Made by a program: the position numbers and the translations under genes
Shown: positions 1-9,337 of the stretch, in pieces
How positions within the stretch are numbered: the first letter of the stretch is position 1
How the letters are laid out: each line of letters starts with the position of its first letter
Assembly: GCA_023374045.1 (NCBI GenBank)
Contig: CM041777.1
Location: 481,593,594-481,657,593 of the forward strand
Direction of reading: 5' to 3'
DNA: 64,000 nt
DNA from: Limonium bicolor
Lineage: Eukaryota > Streptophyta > Magnoliopsida > Caryophyllales > Plumbaginaceae
Notes under the pieces: model-generated
Database searches by the model: none
What the model was told of the DNA's origin: nothing
Seen by the model: only the letters and a program-made list of their open reading frames with translations

Positions 1-420
1 AAAGGTGGTACTCAGCTTCAGTCTAGTACCCAAAGCCTCCTGAACTTGCCCCCAAAATCTCAAAAGGAATCGAGAATCTCTATCTGACACAATTGTCTTA
101 GATACCCCGTGGTGCCTAATAATCTCTCTCTAGAAGATGTCCACTAACTTCGGGACCTTCCAGGTGTCCTTGATGGGTATGAACTTCGCCACCTTGGTCA
201 GTCTGTCAACAATGACCCAAATGGTGTTCGCACCTCCCCTAGTCAGGGGAAGGCCGACAATGAAGTCCATGGACAAGTCCTCAAACTTCCAGCAAGGAAT
301 GGACATATGCTGCACCAATCCCCCTGGCCTCCTGTGCTTGAACTTGACTTTCTGACAAGTCAAGCAGCGGTTCACAAACTTCTCTACATCCTTCTTCATA
401 CCACTTCACTAGAAATGGAC
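1..420 (-). pseudogene. Integrase fragment of element A
   Basis: The reading frame contains the end of the HHCC zinc finger (CLTCQKVK), the linker RRPGGLVQ, and the start of the catalytic core with the first Asp in LSMDFIVGLP. After a stop near 130 the second core Asp follows in IVSDRDSRF. The final Glu region and C-terminal part lie beyond the window. The enzyme inserts retrotransposon cDNA into chromosomes. The stop near 130 and a messy join to the upstream linker (420-850) make it non-functional as read. Confidence 0.9.
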
Positions 421-852
421 CTTCAGGTCCTCATACATCTTCGAGGAACCTGGGTGGATGGATAAGGAAGAGCAATGAGCTTCCTACAGAATCTTCTCTT
501 TCAAGTCTGAGCTCGACTCTGGAATGCATAATCTTCCATTTAGTCTGATCAACCCATCATCGTTGAGTTTGAAATCATATTTCTGCCTCTGGAAGATACC
601 GTCGACTAACTGCTGCTGCGCCGTATGGTCTGTATGTACTGATCGCCATCATGGGCACAACGTACTTCGTCGACTAGGCTGCTGCTAGATGACATTGCGC
701 ATAGGGAGTGAGCTCTCCTGCTCAAGGCATCAGCTACTACATTAGCCTTGCCCTCCTTGTACTTCAGGTCGATGTCATAGTCCTTCAGGAACTCGACCCA
801 TCGCCTCTACCTCATATTCAGCTCCTTCTGTGTGAAGAGATGCTGAAGGCTC

Positions 853-1240
853 TTATGGTTGGAGCAGATTGTTACTGTGACACCATATAAGTAGTGACAC
901 AAAAATCTTCAATGCAAACACCACTGCGCCTAACTCCAAATCATGTGTCGAGTAGTTTTCTTCATGCTTCTTTAGCTGGCGGGAAGCATAAGCAACAACT
1001 TTGCCATGTTGCATAAGTACACACCCTAGCCCCGTGCCTGATGCATCACAATACACCTCGAACCTGTCGGTCTCTTCAGGGATAGTTAGTATGGGTACCG
1101 ACGTCTGTAGGTCCTTCAGTGTCTGAAAGGAATGCTCACAATCATCTGTCCATATAAACGGTGCGTCCTTCTTCATCAAATTTGTCATGGGTTTGTCCAC
1201 TTTGGAAAAATCCTGAACAAATCTCCTGAGCCAACCAAAC
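853..1240 (-). pseudogene. RNase H domain of element A
   Basis: The frame 1200 to 853 encodes the RT thumb/RNase H junction ([19 protein letters not shown]) followed by the RNase H core, with [18 protein letters not shown] carrying the first catalytic Asp and [14 protein letters not shown] carrying the Glu. RNase H removes template RNA during minus-strand cDNA synthesis. The frame is lost after FALKI, where the expected Trp-Arg/His-Tyr-Leu region is shifted. Positions 420-850 hold the decayed RNase H to integrase linker with no long frame. Confidence 0.88.
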
Positions 1241-1289
1241 CTAAGAAACTACGGATATCAGTGACTGTCTTCTGTCTTGGCCAAGTCTT

Positions 1290-2064
1290 GACCGCCTCAA
1301 TCTTCCGCCGGGTCAACAAATATGCCATTGACTGAAATAATATGTCCAAGAAATGCCACACTGTCTAGCCAAAACTCACACTTCGTCAGCTTGGCGTAGA
1401 GCTGATTCTCTTTCATAATCTCCAAAATCCGTCTCAGGTGTATCTTGTGGTCCTCCTTAGTCTTAGAGTATATCAGAATATCAACGATGAACATTACCTT
1501 TGAGGTATCTAACTGCTCTCAGAATAGGCGGTTCATGTGGTCCATGAAAATAGCTGGGGCGTTTGACAATCTGAACGGCATCACAGTGAACTCATAATGT
1601 CCATAGCGTGTCCGGAAAGCCGTCTTCTCAATGTCCCCCTCTACTATCCGTATCTGATGGTATCCCGATCTAAGGTCTATCTTCGAGAATAACTGAAGCT
1701 TCTTTCAACTGATCAAATAGGTCATCGATGCGTGGAAGAGGATATTTGTTCTTCATAGAAACTGCATTTAACTCAAGGTAGTCGATGCAAAGTCGCATAC
1801 TACCGTCTTTCTTTTTCATAAATAATACGGCGCTCCCCATGGAGACACACTCTGTATGATAAATCCCTTGTCCAGCAAGTCCTCAAGCTGAACCATCAAA
1901 TCTCTCATCTCGGCTGGAGCCATCCGATAGGGGGCCATAACTATAGGCCCCATCCCCGGTACTAAGTCGATGGCGAACTCCACCTCTCGCACAGGCGGCA
2001 TGCCTGGCAACTCCTCAGGAAACAAATCCGGGAAGTCGGACACTATAAGGATGTCCAACTCCAT
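1290..2064 (-). pseudogene. Reverse transcriptase of element A, active site mutated
   Basis: Two frames cover the domain. The first (2064-1816) has the N-terminal RT signature: [23 protein letters not shown] and SVSPWGAP. The second (1494-1297) has the catalytic block and the primer-grip side (KCEFWLDSVAFLGHIIS). The block normally reads F-I-D-D-I-L in this family; here it reads FIVDILIYS, so the first of the two catalytic aspartates is replaced by Val. Together with frame breaks between 1500 and 1816, this makes the copy unable to supply its own polymerase. Confidence 0.9.
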
Positions 2065-2089
2065 CTACTCCTCATGACTCAAATCCTAG

Positions 2090-2560
2090 TCATAGCAAAG
2101 GTAAGCTGGATGTCCCTTCCTCACCTCTCTCATCAAGGTCAAGGTGGATACTAACTTGAATGTCGGCTCTTTGGGAACGCTGCGGTCGGAGATTGTCTTG
2201 CCACTCGGGCTTCTGAGTAATAGTCTGTGCTCAGCACAATGTAATCTTCCCCTGTGCTTCTGCAGCCAATCCATACCGAAGATGATGTTGAAGCCTAACC
2301 CTGAACTCTATCAGATCGACTGGAAAGGTCTTGCCCCGTATGTTGATCTGTAGGTCGGTGTAGCGTCCCATGCATGCCCCTTTCTTCTTCGATGGTAGTG
2401 CAAATATGAAATCTGAGAGTGGCTCTGGGGTCAACCCAAACTTCGTCGCGAAGGAAGAGGATACAAAAGAGTGGGTTGCCCCTGTGTCAAATAGGATCAA
2501 TGCATCGGTATTGTTTACAGGGAAGGTACCTGAGGTTTGGGATTGAATATTAGCATTGTG
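2090..2560 (-). pseudogene. Aspartic protease of element A
   Basis: The frame 2500-2231 carries the retropepsin active-site block LFDTGATHSFVSSSF, then PSKKKGACMGRYTDLQINI and FPVDLIEF. The fold continues in another frame at 2274-2086 (MDWLQKHRGRLHCAEHRLLL), so one frameshift lies near 2270. The protease would release gag, AlkB, RT and integrase from the polyprotein. It sits directly downstream of the AlkB-like domain; 2560-2815 has no recognisable domain. Confidence 0.88.
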
Positions 2561-2815
2561 GTCTAGAATCTCTTAAGTGGAATTGTTGATTTGTTATGAG
2601 TCTTACCCATATTGACATTGCCAAACTCCTTGGCCTATGTCATATTGAGGATATTGAGGGTACCTCCCTTCTCGGGGTCGTGGCCTGGATTAAGGAAATG
2701 GGTATGAGAATAAGGTTGAAACATATATTCAAAAGAACTCTAAAATGTCACTTTTATTAAACCATCAAACATTACATCATGCTTGCATACATAACTCACA
2801 GCTTGTGACATTACA

Positions 2816-3555
2816 TCAAAACTCTCTAAAAGTCAAATTCAAACGTCCCGGTCGGATATGGGAAGCATTAACTAAGGCTGGTGGTGCAGTGTTCAACTTG
2901 ATCCGCTTGATCCCATGGTATACTAGTCTTGAATCTCCACCAAAAATCAATACATCTCCTGACTTCAGGACTAGCTTGTGTGCTAAGTCCATTCTCTTCT
3001 GGTCACCATATAGGAATTCTGCTTCATCTCCAATGGAGAACGATACTACTACTGGGATACCTTTGAAAATGGACTCGGATGACTCATCCCGGTCTGGGTG
3101 CAACCCCAATTATCCCCCTTTCTCGTAGAAGTTCACAATGCAGGCGTCGACTTCAATGTTGGGGATTGGATCTTCTTCCAGCTGCTGTGCGGTCTCCATC
3201 GCCTTCTTCACTATGGTCCTAAAACTCTCAGGTATCCTAGGTACTCTCACCCCATCTAGTTTTCTAACCTTTTATAGGTCCGTGTTTGTGGATCCCAATG
3301 TCTACCTAAGCACATCATTTGTAATTTCATCTTGGACCCACTAGCGTACCCTGGAATGTAAAAGCCTCATAACCCTCTACCCATGGTTCTACACTCATCT
3401 ATGATGTCGGCTTGTTCGTTGAGGGTCAAGAACTCCTTGAGTAGAATCATGCCCGGTTGAATGACTATGCATTTCTCATTTGGATACACCCGTTCTTCGT
3501 CGGTGTCTAAAGGTGACCTCGGTCTTGAAGGTACGGTGTAAAATATCAAAACTAC
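2816..3555 (-). pseudogene. AlkB-like 2-oxoglutarate/Fe(II) dioxygenase domain in element A
   Basis: The region encodes an almost whole AlkB fold in three pieces. The N-terminal part (3549-3367) has VIQPGMILLKEFL. A middle part in shifted frames has MKLQMMCLG and DACIVNFYEKGG. The catalytic part (3109-2816) has the iron-binding H-x-D as LGLHPDRDE (His codon 3098-3100, Asp 3092-3094), FSIGDEAEFLYGD, GDVLIFGG, the distal iron His in LVYHGIKRI, and the 2-oxoglutarate motif RLNLTFR (R-x5-R). Stops lie near 3370 and at 3110-3112, with one frameshift near 3310. Known members of the family oxidatively demethylate N-alkylated bases in DNA or RNA. Its place between zinc knuckles and protease matches element B, so it belongs to the element and is not a chance insertion. 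Confidence 0.93.
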
Positions 3556-4016
3556 CTAAAATGTGTAAACTCTCCTAAGATAAGTTTTCTACTAGGTTGA
3601 TTCAATTCACAGAGCATGGTATTAAAGCGTTTAACACAAAAACATGCTTTTCATACAATCAAGTTCGGGCTTTAGGATTACCTGGAGCGTGCTGAGCACT
3701 AGCCTCAGCGCCTGAGGCTCCTGCAGAATTGAGGGTCACCTGACCCTGAGCTACTCCCTTCCCCTTCTGGTATCTAGTATCGATCGAAGTCCGGCCAAGG
3801 TGAGTGGGCTGAGTAGCTCCGGATCCTTCAGCTGAGGTCTTCTGAGAAGCTCGGGAAGGCTGGTAGTTTCTGCTGTCTGGATTGACATAGCACTCGAAAT
3901 CCCTGTGCCCCTCCTTTTTACAGTAGCGACACCCACCTTCCGCCCGCTACAGTCAACGCCTGGGTGGTCCTTCCCACAACACTTGCAGTAGTAATGGTGC
4001 TGGGGTCGGCCGGTCC

Positions 4017-4101
4017 CTATTCATAGCACAACATCAATCACTAAGCGTATGGTTTAGGAAATAAGGGTTTACAATTAGAGATAAGAGGCAGGTATACTTA
4101 C
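4017..4101 (-). other. Candidate spliceosomal intron in element A gag
   Basis: On the minus strand the 85-nt interval starts GTAAGTATACC, a strong donor, and ends TATGAATAG. It separates a Pro-rich tail from the zinc-knuckle coding region. The homologous place in element B (about 17392-17470) also has a T-rich, stop-containing gap ending in AAACAG. Splicing is predicted from sequence only. Confidence 0.45.
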
Positions 4102-4222
4102 CCTTAGGAGGCGCCGATCTCAAGGGCTACACATCAATAGGTGGGGTCGTCAACCGGGGACCTGCTCCTTGGCCTTCTGGCCCTGGTGACTTGACTGCCC
4201 TTTCTTCATAGTGAAAAACTTC

Positions 4223-4299
4223 CTGTTACAGGTTTCGGGTCAGCAATCATTACAAACAATTTAAACATAACATTATAATTAAACAAGATGTTTTCTTAC
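4223..4299 (-). other. Candidate spliceosomal intron in element A gag, second
   Basis: The minus-strand interval of 77 nt begins GTAAGAAAAC after a Lys-rich coding stretch, is AT-rich, and ends CCTGTAACAG. Removing it keeps the Lys-rich frame open into KFFTMKKGQS. This is prediction only. Confidence 0.42.
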
Positions 4300-5291
4300 T
4301 TCTCCTTCTTCTTTCCCCCCCCGCCCTGAGATGCTCATTTAGCCTCAGACTCACTCTCAGTATTCTTCCTCTTCTTCATACCAAGGGTCTCATCCCGAGT
4401 CTGGAGTACCAGCTCCGTCCTCGAGGTAGCATCATAGCAGTCCTGAAGGGTAGTATAGAGGTTGGCACTCATGGCCGTCTGGATACAAAAGAGAAGTCCG
4501 CCCCAGAACCTCTCAATCTAGACTCTATCGGAGTAGTCTACTCCCGGGATAAAATTCAGCAGACCAATGAACTTGGCGTAGTACTTATCAACAGACATGC
4601 TCCCCTGAGTCAAAGCCTTGAACTCTCGACGCTTCTTCTCCATCAGATGTGAGGGGTAGTACTTCGATCTCAGCAACGCCACGAAGGAAGCCCATGTGAA
4701 GTCGGGCAGGGCCAAGTGGTGGTCCTTCACTAACCGCCACCAAATGCTAGCTGCCTCCTTCAGATGGAAGGTAGCAATACCAATCTGCTCAGCTGCAGGC
4801 GCATGCAAGGCCTCGAATGCCTTCTCGTGCTCAACGATGAAGCTCTCTAGTGCGGCGGGGTTCGGCTCCCCTGAATAAGTCGGTAATCGCGTGTCTGCTA
4901 CGGCCTTCAGCCAATTCTTCTCTCTGGGCTGCAGGTAGGTGGGTCCCCTGCAGGCGCTCCGCCAGCCATCTGTGTGGCCATCTGTGCGAGGAAAGCAGCA
5001 AAGGCCTCTGCCATGCCTAGAATCTCGGGAACACCATTGTCCGTACGGCCAGCTCCACGGCCCCTACCTCTATTCGACATCTGTATGTCCAGAGGTCATA
5101 TTTCATACTCAGTATTTACCGTATTGCATCACGTGTTCAAGTATGCTAAATTGTTTCAAGGAATGATTCTAGCATTAATCGCATAATTCAAAGACCTCGT
5201 TTGGTCTCGATCCTCACAGACGTTTCCCGTATTCCCAAAGGTATATCCTATGCACACTGTCTTTTGATTCCAGTCATCAGAGCAGTACTTC

Positions 5292-5303
5292 GCTCTGATA
5301 CCA
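5292..5303 (-). other. Primer binding site of element A (initiator tRNA-Met)
   Basis: The minus strand reads TGGTATCAGAGC, the standard 12-nt complement of the plant initiator tRNA-Met 3' end. It lies 5 nt inside the LTR edge at 5309, the same spacing as in element B. The adjacent LTR end is damaged: it ends GTTGTTA where B ends GTGTTACA. Confidence 0.93.
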
Positions 5304-5308
5304 CTTTT

Positions 5309-6756
5309 TAACAACCCTTGTAAATTACACTCCTAATACAATATAATTAAACGCAAACGTAGCAGAAATAAATGACGTCGCAGCGAAATTAAGTTAACGT
5401 TAATCCGGGTGTTACTCGCCATCATCCGCCCATGCGAATAATGAAGCGACTATCCTACAATCAATCCATAATAATACAACCACTGTGATGACGGGAATAT
5501 AAATCTATCTCAACCAATACAACTCATAACATTTAAAAACGACTAGTGAGCAATCTACTTATCTTTACACAACAGTTCCAAAATGGATTACTAAAATCCT
5601 AAGGTAAAGCTGAGAAGCATAATGCTAACTAATCCCCAAAGTCTCCCACTCTCGCGTACGATCTCGAACAGTTATGTACCTGTAATGTGAGGCCATAAAG
5701 GCTCAGCAAAACGCTGAGCATGCTAGTGTGTAATCCTAGACCCTTTAGGTCACTTAGGTCATTTTAGCCATCTTGATTAACATGGAGTTCATTTCATGCT
5801 GTACCGTTTTACATGCTCATAACATAACTGTAAATGCTAAATTAAAACATACAACGGGCACTTCAACAATCACACAAGGCATGCTATTATAGCAATCCAA
5901 TTGGACAACAATTTAAAATCAATAATAAGGTAAGAATTGATGAGGTCTAGTTAATCTCACATATCCATTTCGTCACATGAAGCCCCGCTTCCAACATCTC
6001 ACATATCATACGGGTTCATGTTAGAGACAAATTCCCGTTTAGCCTCACACATTTATAGATTGGGCAGTAGTCTCGTGCCAACTACAGTGGGTAGATGGGC
6101 TTACTGATCTACAGTGGTAGATGTCCATTAGGCCAAGCCTTGGTGCCAACGGTAGCACACTCGACTAACGATCGTATCCGGCTCATTAGATAAACAAGAG
6201 TAAACCCTAAACGGGTGTTAAACTCTAGTGATCACTATGCACAACCTAATGGAACGTATGTAGACCAGGGTTTACTAAACAATGTATCATTAAGTATCAC
6301 ACTCTACATATTAGTGTATTTTAATTAGTCTCCTGGAGATTCAATCTCGTTATTGGAGAAATCACATTTTTATTGGATGCCCTATCGGGTCTTACACGCA
6401 CCCTAGAAGTCTGCTAGGTGATGTTCAAAGGTCGAATCATCGCTCTAGAGACGGTTAATACCGGGTCTCTAAACTAAGTTTTCTCACTTAGTACTGTTAG
6501 GAGTATTTCACTCTCACAAGGTGATATTGGAGTCTCTCATAACAGTCAGGTGATTATTGGTATCACAAGTCCGAACGCCGTACGCGCACAATTAATAAAC
6601 TCTTTGACGATCGAAATACTTAATCACATACAAGCACATGCATAACATTAATTATCTGACATGCAAGCACACAATTATGTCTGGAAACCAAGGAAACCCT
6701 TAGAGTTTTCAGGCCATACAGTTCACATACCGTTCACCGAAAATAACGCTAAGGTG
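5309..6756 (-). repeat. 5' LTR of element A, segment next to the primer site
   Basis: This is the U5-side part of the LTR, running from the damaged TG/CA edge at 5309 to the CACTA insertion at 6757. It has no open frame of note. It resembles the LTR of element B and the solo LTR at 39894 mainly near its end, so it is a related but diverged family. Joined with 31068-35227 the LTR would be about 5.6 kb. Confidence 0.8.
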
Positions 6757-7010
6757 CACTAGTACAAAAATGGTCTATCGCAGCGCACCTATTATAACGG
6801 TTGTAAAAACAACCGCTGAGATAGGACGTTTTTAAAAATCCCGCAAACCTACTCTCAACAGTTGTTACTTACAACTGTTGCGCTAGGTCATTCAAAAAAA
6901 AAAAACTATCGCAGCGGATCCTACTAAGAACCGCTGAGATAGGTCTTTTTACTGACCTATCTCAGCGGTTCTTAGTAGGAACCGCTGCGATAGACTATTT
7001 TATTTTTCCC
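6757..7010 (+). repeat. CACTA left terminal and subterminal repeat region
   Basis: The 5' terminus CACTAGTAC is followed by repeated 10-14 bp units such as CTATCGCAGCGG and CCGCTGAGATAGG in alternating orientation. Such units are the binding sites for element-encoded transposase partner proteins in well-studied CACTA elements. Positions 6906-6993 form a long, nearly perfect hairpin with arms of about 40 bp. Confidence 0.9.
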
Positions 7011-8219
7011 CAAAACAGCAATTGCGCCATTCTCCCTCCCTCTCATTCTCTTCTGTCTCGCTCAAACGAAGAAAGCGACGGCGATTCAATAGCAGCTTGA
7101 CGCCTGTGACACGCGCCACCACCACCACCGCCTTCTCCTTCCGCGCGCGCCACCACCCTTCGCCGCCGCGGTCGCCGTCGCACCTCGCTCCAGTAACCAG
7201 GTCGCAGACGTCTTCGTGAATATATGTTGCGGTAACCCTAGGTTAGTATTCCCAATTCTAACTTCGAAATATGTTAATTATTGTCTTGTTGATTGAATAC
7301 TAGTTGTAATATAGTTATTGATTGTTAATTTAGTAGTGTGTGTATAATTTGAATATAGATACATTATTGAACAAGTATAAATAGTTGTGCATATAAGGTG
7401 TTCGATAAATGCCTGAGTTGATATTTTTTGCTATTTGTGCCCTCTGCATACAACCAAAACATTGATCGATCAATTCTTAATAGGCGAAAGCCATATAAAT
7501 GACTAGAAAACATTGGTCTCAATAAGCTAGCTTTGACATAGATCACTATTATCAGTGTATATTCAAAACAAGATTTGAATCAAGTCAAATTAAATTCATA
7601 TCACACTTTTTTGTGCTAGAATTCTAGTAAGAAACAACAACAAAAAATTCATGTAGACTTTTGAATCCCCAACCCAAATGCTATCCTAGATCAAAGGGAT
7701 TTTGTGTGTGCTGGATGAGATATGATGAGTTAAGAAGTAAAAATGAAAATGCAAGATCTGCTAATTACTAGTATATTGTATTACTTTTTTGCAAAGAGCC
7801 TTGAAAAAAGTTACAACCTTTACAAGAGAAAGAAGAGCGTGGGAAGTAAAAGGGAAGGAAAATGTAACAAAAAATGTTAACTCAAATAAAATAGAGGAGA
7901 TATACTGCATACCAAGCAGCACACTAACAGTATAAATAAATAAATAGAGCTGAAATAGATGTTAATTAAACGCCTTTAAACTGCGAGCATCTTGTACGTA
8001 TTAAAACAATTCATATATAACAAATTTATAACTTCAATTCATATAAATTGAATGGTAAAAAAACTACTATGAAAAGAAAAGAATAACTACCAATAATTTT
8101 GGAGTCTTAATTCTCAAACTATTAAAAAAATGAACTTCAACTTTCACATTAATTAAGTGGTAAGATCTATAACTTTATAACATCTATGTTCTCCCATTAC
8201 TTGCAGTATATACGTGCTT
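7011..8219 (+). other. CACTA 5' leader region: GC-rich block then AT-rich spacer
   Basis: Positions 7022-7219 are much more GC- and CT-rich than the surroundings and remain open for 65 codons (Ser/Arg/Pro/Thr-rich, no known domain). A donor-like GTAACCCTAGG follows near 7232, so this could be a non-coding or leader exon of the transposase transcript. Positions 7260-8219 are AT-rich, intron-like, and I see no domain in them. Confidence 0.4.
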
Positions 8220-8738
8220 AATATGATAATGCTTATAGTAATGGATTTCTTGCCCCCCAATATTATTACCTTGCTTCGCCGCTGTCTGCAGTAATTGGGT
8301 GGTCTCTACGTCTCTTTCTTCCTTATTTCTTCTGTTGTGCAGCATGAGCGGAAAGGTAACATCTTCATCTATCTTTTTTCTCTTTTTTATTTTTCTTAAT
8401 ATGATAATGCTTATAGTAATGGATTTCTTGCCCCCCTAATATTATTACCTTGCTTCGCCGCTGTCTGCAGTAATGCGGTGGTCTCTACGTCTTTTTCTTC
8501 TCATTTCTTTTGTTGTGAAGCATGAGCGGAAAGGTAACAACTTCATCTATTTTTTTTTCTTTTTTATTTTCTTAATCTGACAATGCATATAGTAATGGAT
8601 TTCTTGCCCCCTAATATTATTCCTTCCTTCCTCCCCCCGCTGTCTGCAGTATTGGGGGTGATCTCTACTTCTTCCTCCTCATTTCTTCTGTTGTGGAGTA
8701 ATAGTGAAAGGTAACATCATCATCTATCTTTTCTTTTT
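8220..8738 (+). repeat. Three tandem copies of a ~177-bp exon-like unit
   Basis: Copies start at 8220, 8398 and 8574. Each runs from AATATGATAATGC (varied in the third), through GGATTTCTTGCCCCC and a splice-acceptor-like TGTCTGCAG, a pyrimidine-rich block, then GAGCGGAAAG followed by a donor-like GTAACA, and a T-rich tail. The first two are very similar; the third is more diverged. The layout resembles a small exon with its flanking splice sites repeated three times upstream of the transposase gene. Confidence 0.85.
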
Positions 8739-9337
8739 GTTTGTTTAATTAATAATTGCAAAAAAGTGGTTATGGTTAATATTGAGTAATTTTGAGTAAG
8801 GATGGTTGCTGTCAATTGTTGAATTTATTTGTCGTGGTATAAGATATTGGTGAATGCTTAATGATAAGCATGAGATTAACACGATTACGCAAAGGTCATG
8901 CCGAATTTTTCTAGAATCGTATTAGTCTTATTATTAATTTTATTTGTTATTTGTGTATAGCAATCTTTACTTTCTTTGTCAGGTCTTCTGAATCTTCTAT
9001 TGGATTTGTACCAGTACTTTCCCAGCCCATCACCAAGCAGTCTCCTAGCTTCCCCCTCTGTACAACCTTAAAACAAGTAAGTAATTAAACTTTATTTATT
9101 GTTTTAATAATACAATGATTTGTTGAAGTTAAATTACTTGTGTTAGAATTGTTAGAATAAGGCTAGATTAGTTACGTGGAACGTTAGAGTACTTAGGCTA
9201 CATTAGTTTGGTTGGAACCATAGAGTAGTGCTTAGTTTTGGTTGCAACCGTACATCCAGTAGAAACATGCTCCATATACAAATGCATACAAAACTGAAAG
9301 ACAAATCAATCTTAACTTGTTTGTTTTCACATATAGA
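8739..9337 (+). other. AT-rich intron-like spacer upstream of TNP2
   Basis: No coding frame or domain was found. There is one acceptor-like site near 8982 (TTTGTCAG followed by GTCTTCTGAATC) and a small exon-like piece to about 9075 followed by AAGTAAGTAATT, a possible donor. It may hold a short 5' untranslated exon of the transposase gene. Confidence 0.35.

Larger units (their letters stand above)
3690..5080 (-). pseudogene. Gag with zinc knuckle region of element A
   Basis: The likely start is the ATG at 5080-5078, opening with an Arg/Gly-rich peptide (MSNRGRGRGAGR) like the RGRGRG start of element B gag. The capsid-type domain lies at 4808-4518 (FHLKEAASIWWRLVKDHH, LLRSKYYPSHLMEKKRREF, MSVDKYYAKFIGLLNFIPG). 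A Lys/Glu-rich segment follows at 4450-4310, and a Cys/His knuckle region at about 4010-3890 before a Gln/Ser/Thr/Gly-rich tail. Gag packages element RNA. Stops interrupt it; two gaps look like introns (see 4017-4101 and 4223-4299). Confidence 0.85.
1..6756 (-). mobile_element. Element A: Ty3/gypsy (chromovirus-type) LTR retrotransposon with AlkB domain, proximal part
   Basis: Reading down the minus strand from about 5308 the order is primer site, gag, zinc knuckles, AlkB-like dioxygenase, protease, reverse transcriptase, RNase H and integrase, which runs off the window at position 1. This PR-RT-RH-INT order defines Ty3/gypsy. Domain sequences resemble those of element B (12194-26450) throughout, but the two are clearly diverged. 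The 5' LTR starts at 5309 and is broken at 6757 by a CACTA transposon; it resumes at 31068 and ends at 35227. Every coding block has stops or frameshifts. The 3' LTR and the left target duplication lie outside the window. Confidence 0.92.

Noticed and set aside
2745..3128. 127-codon plus-strand frame
   Set aside because: It is the antisense of the AlkB-like domain of element A.
7022..7219. Possible host gene exon captured by the CACTA element
   Set aside because: GC-rich and open, but low complexity (Ser/Arg/Pro/Thr) with no match I can recognise; kept only as a possible leader exon.
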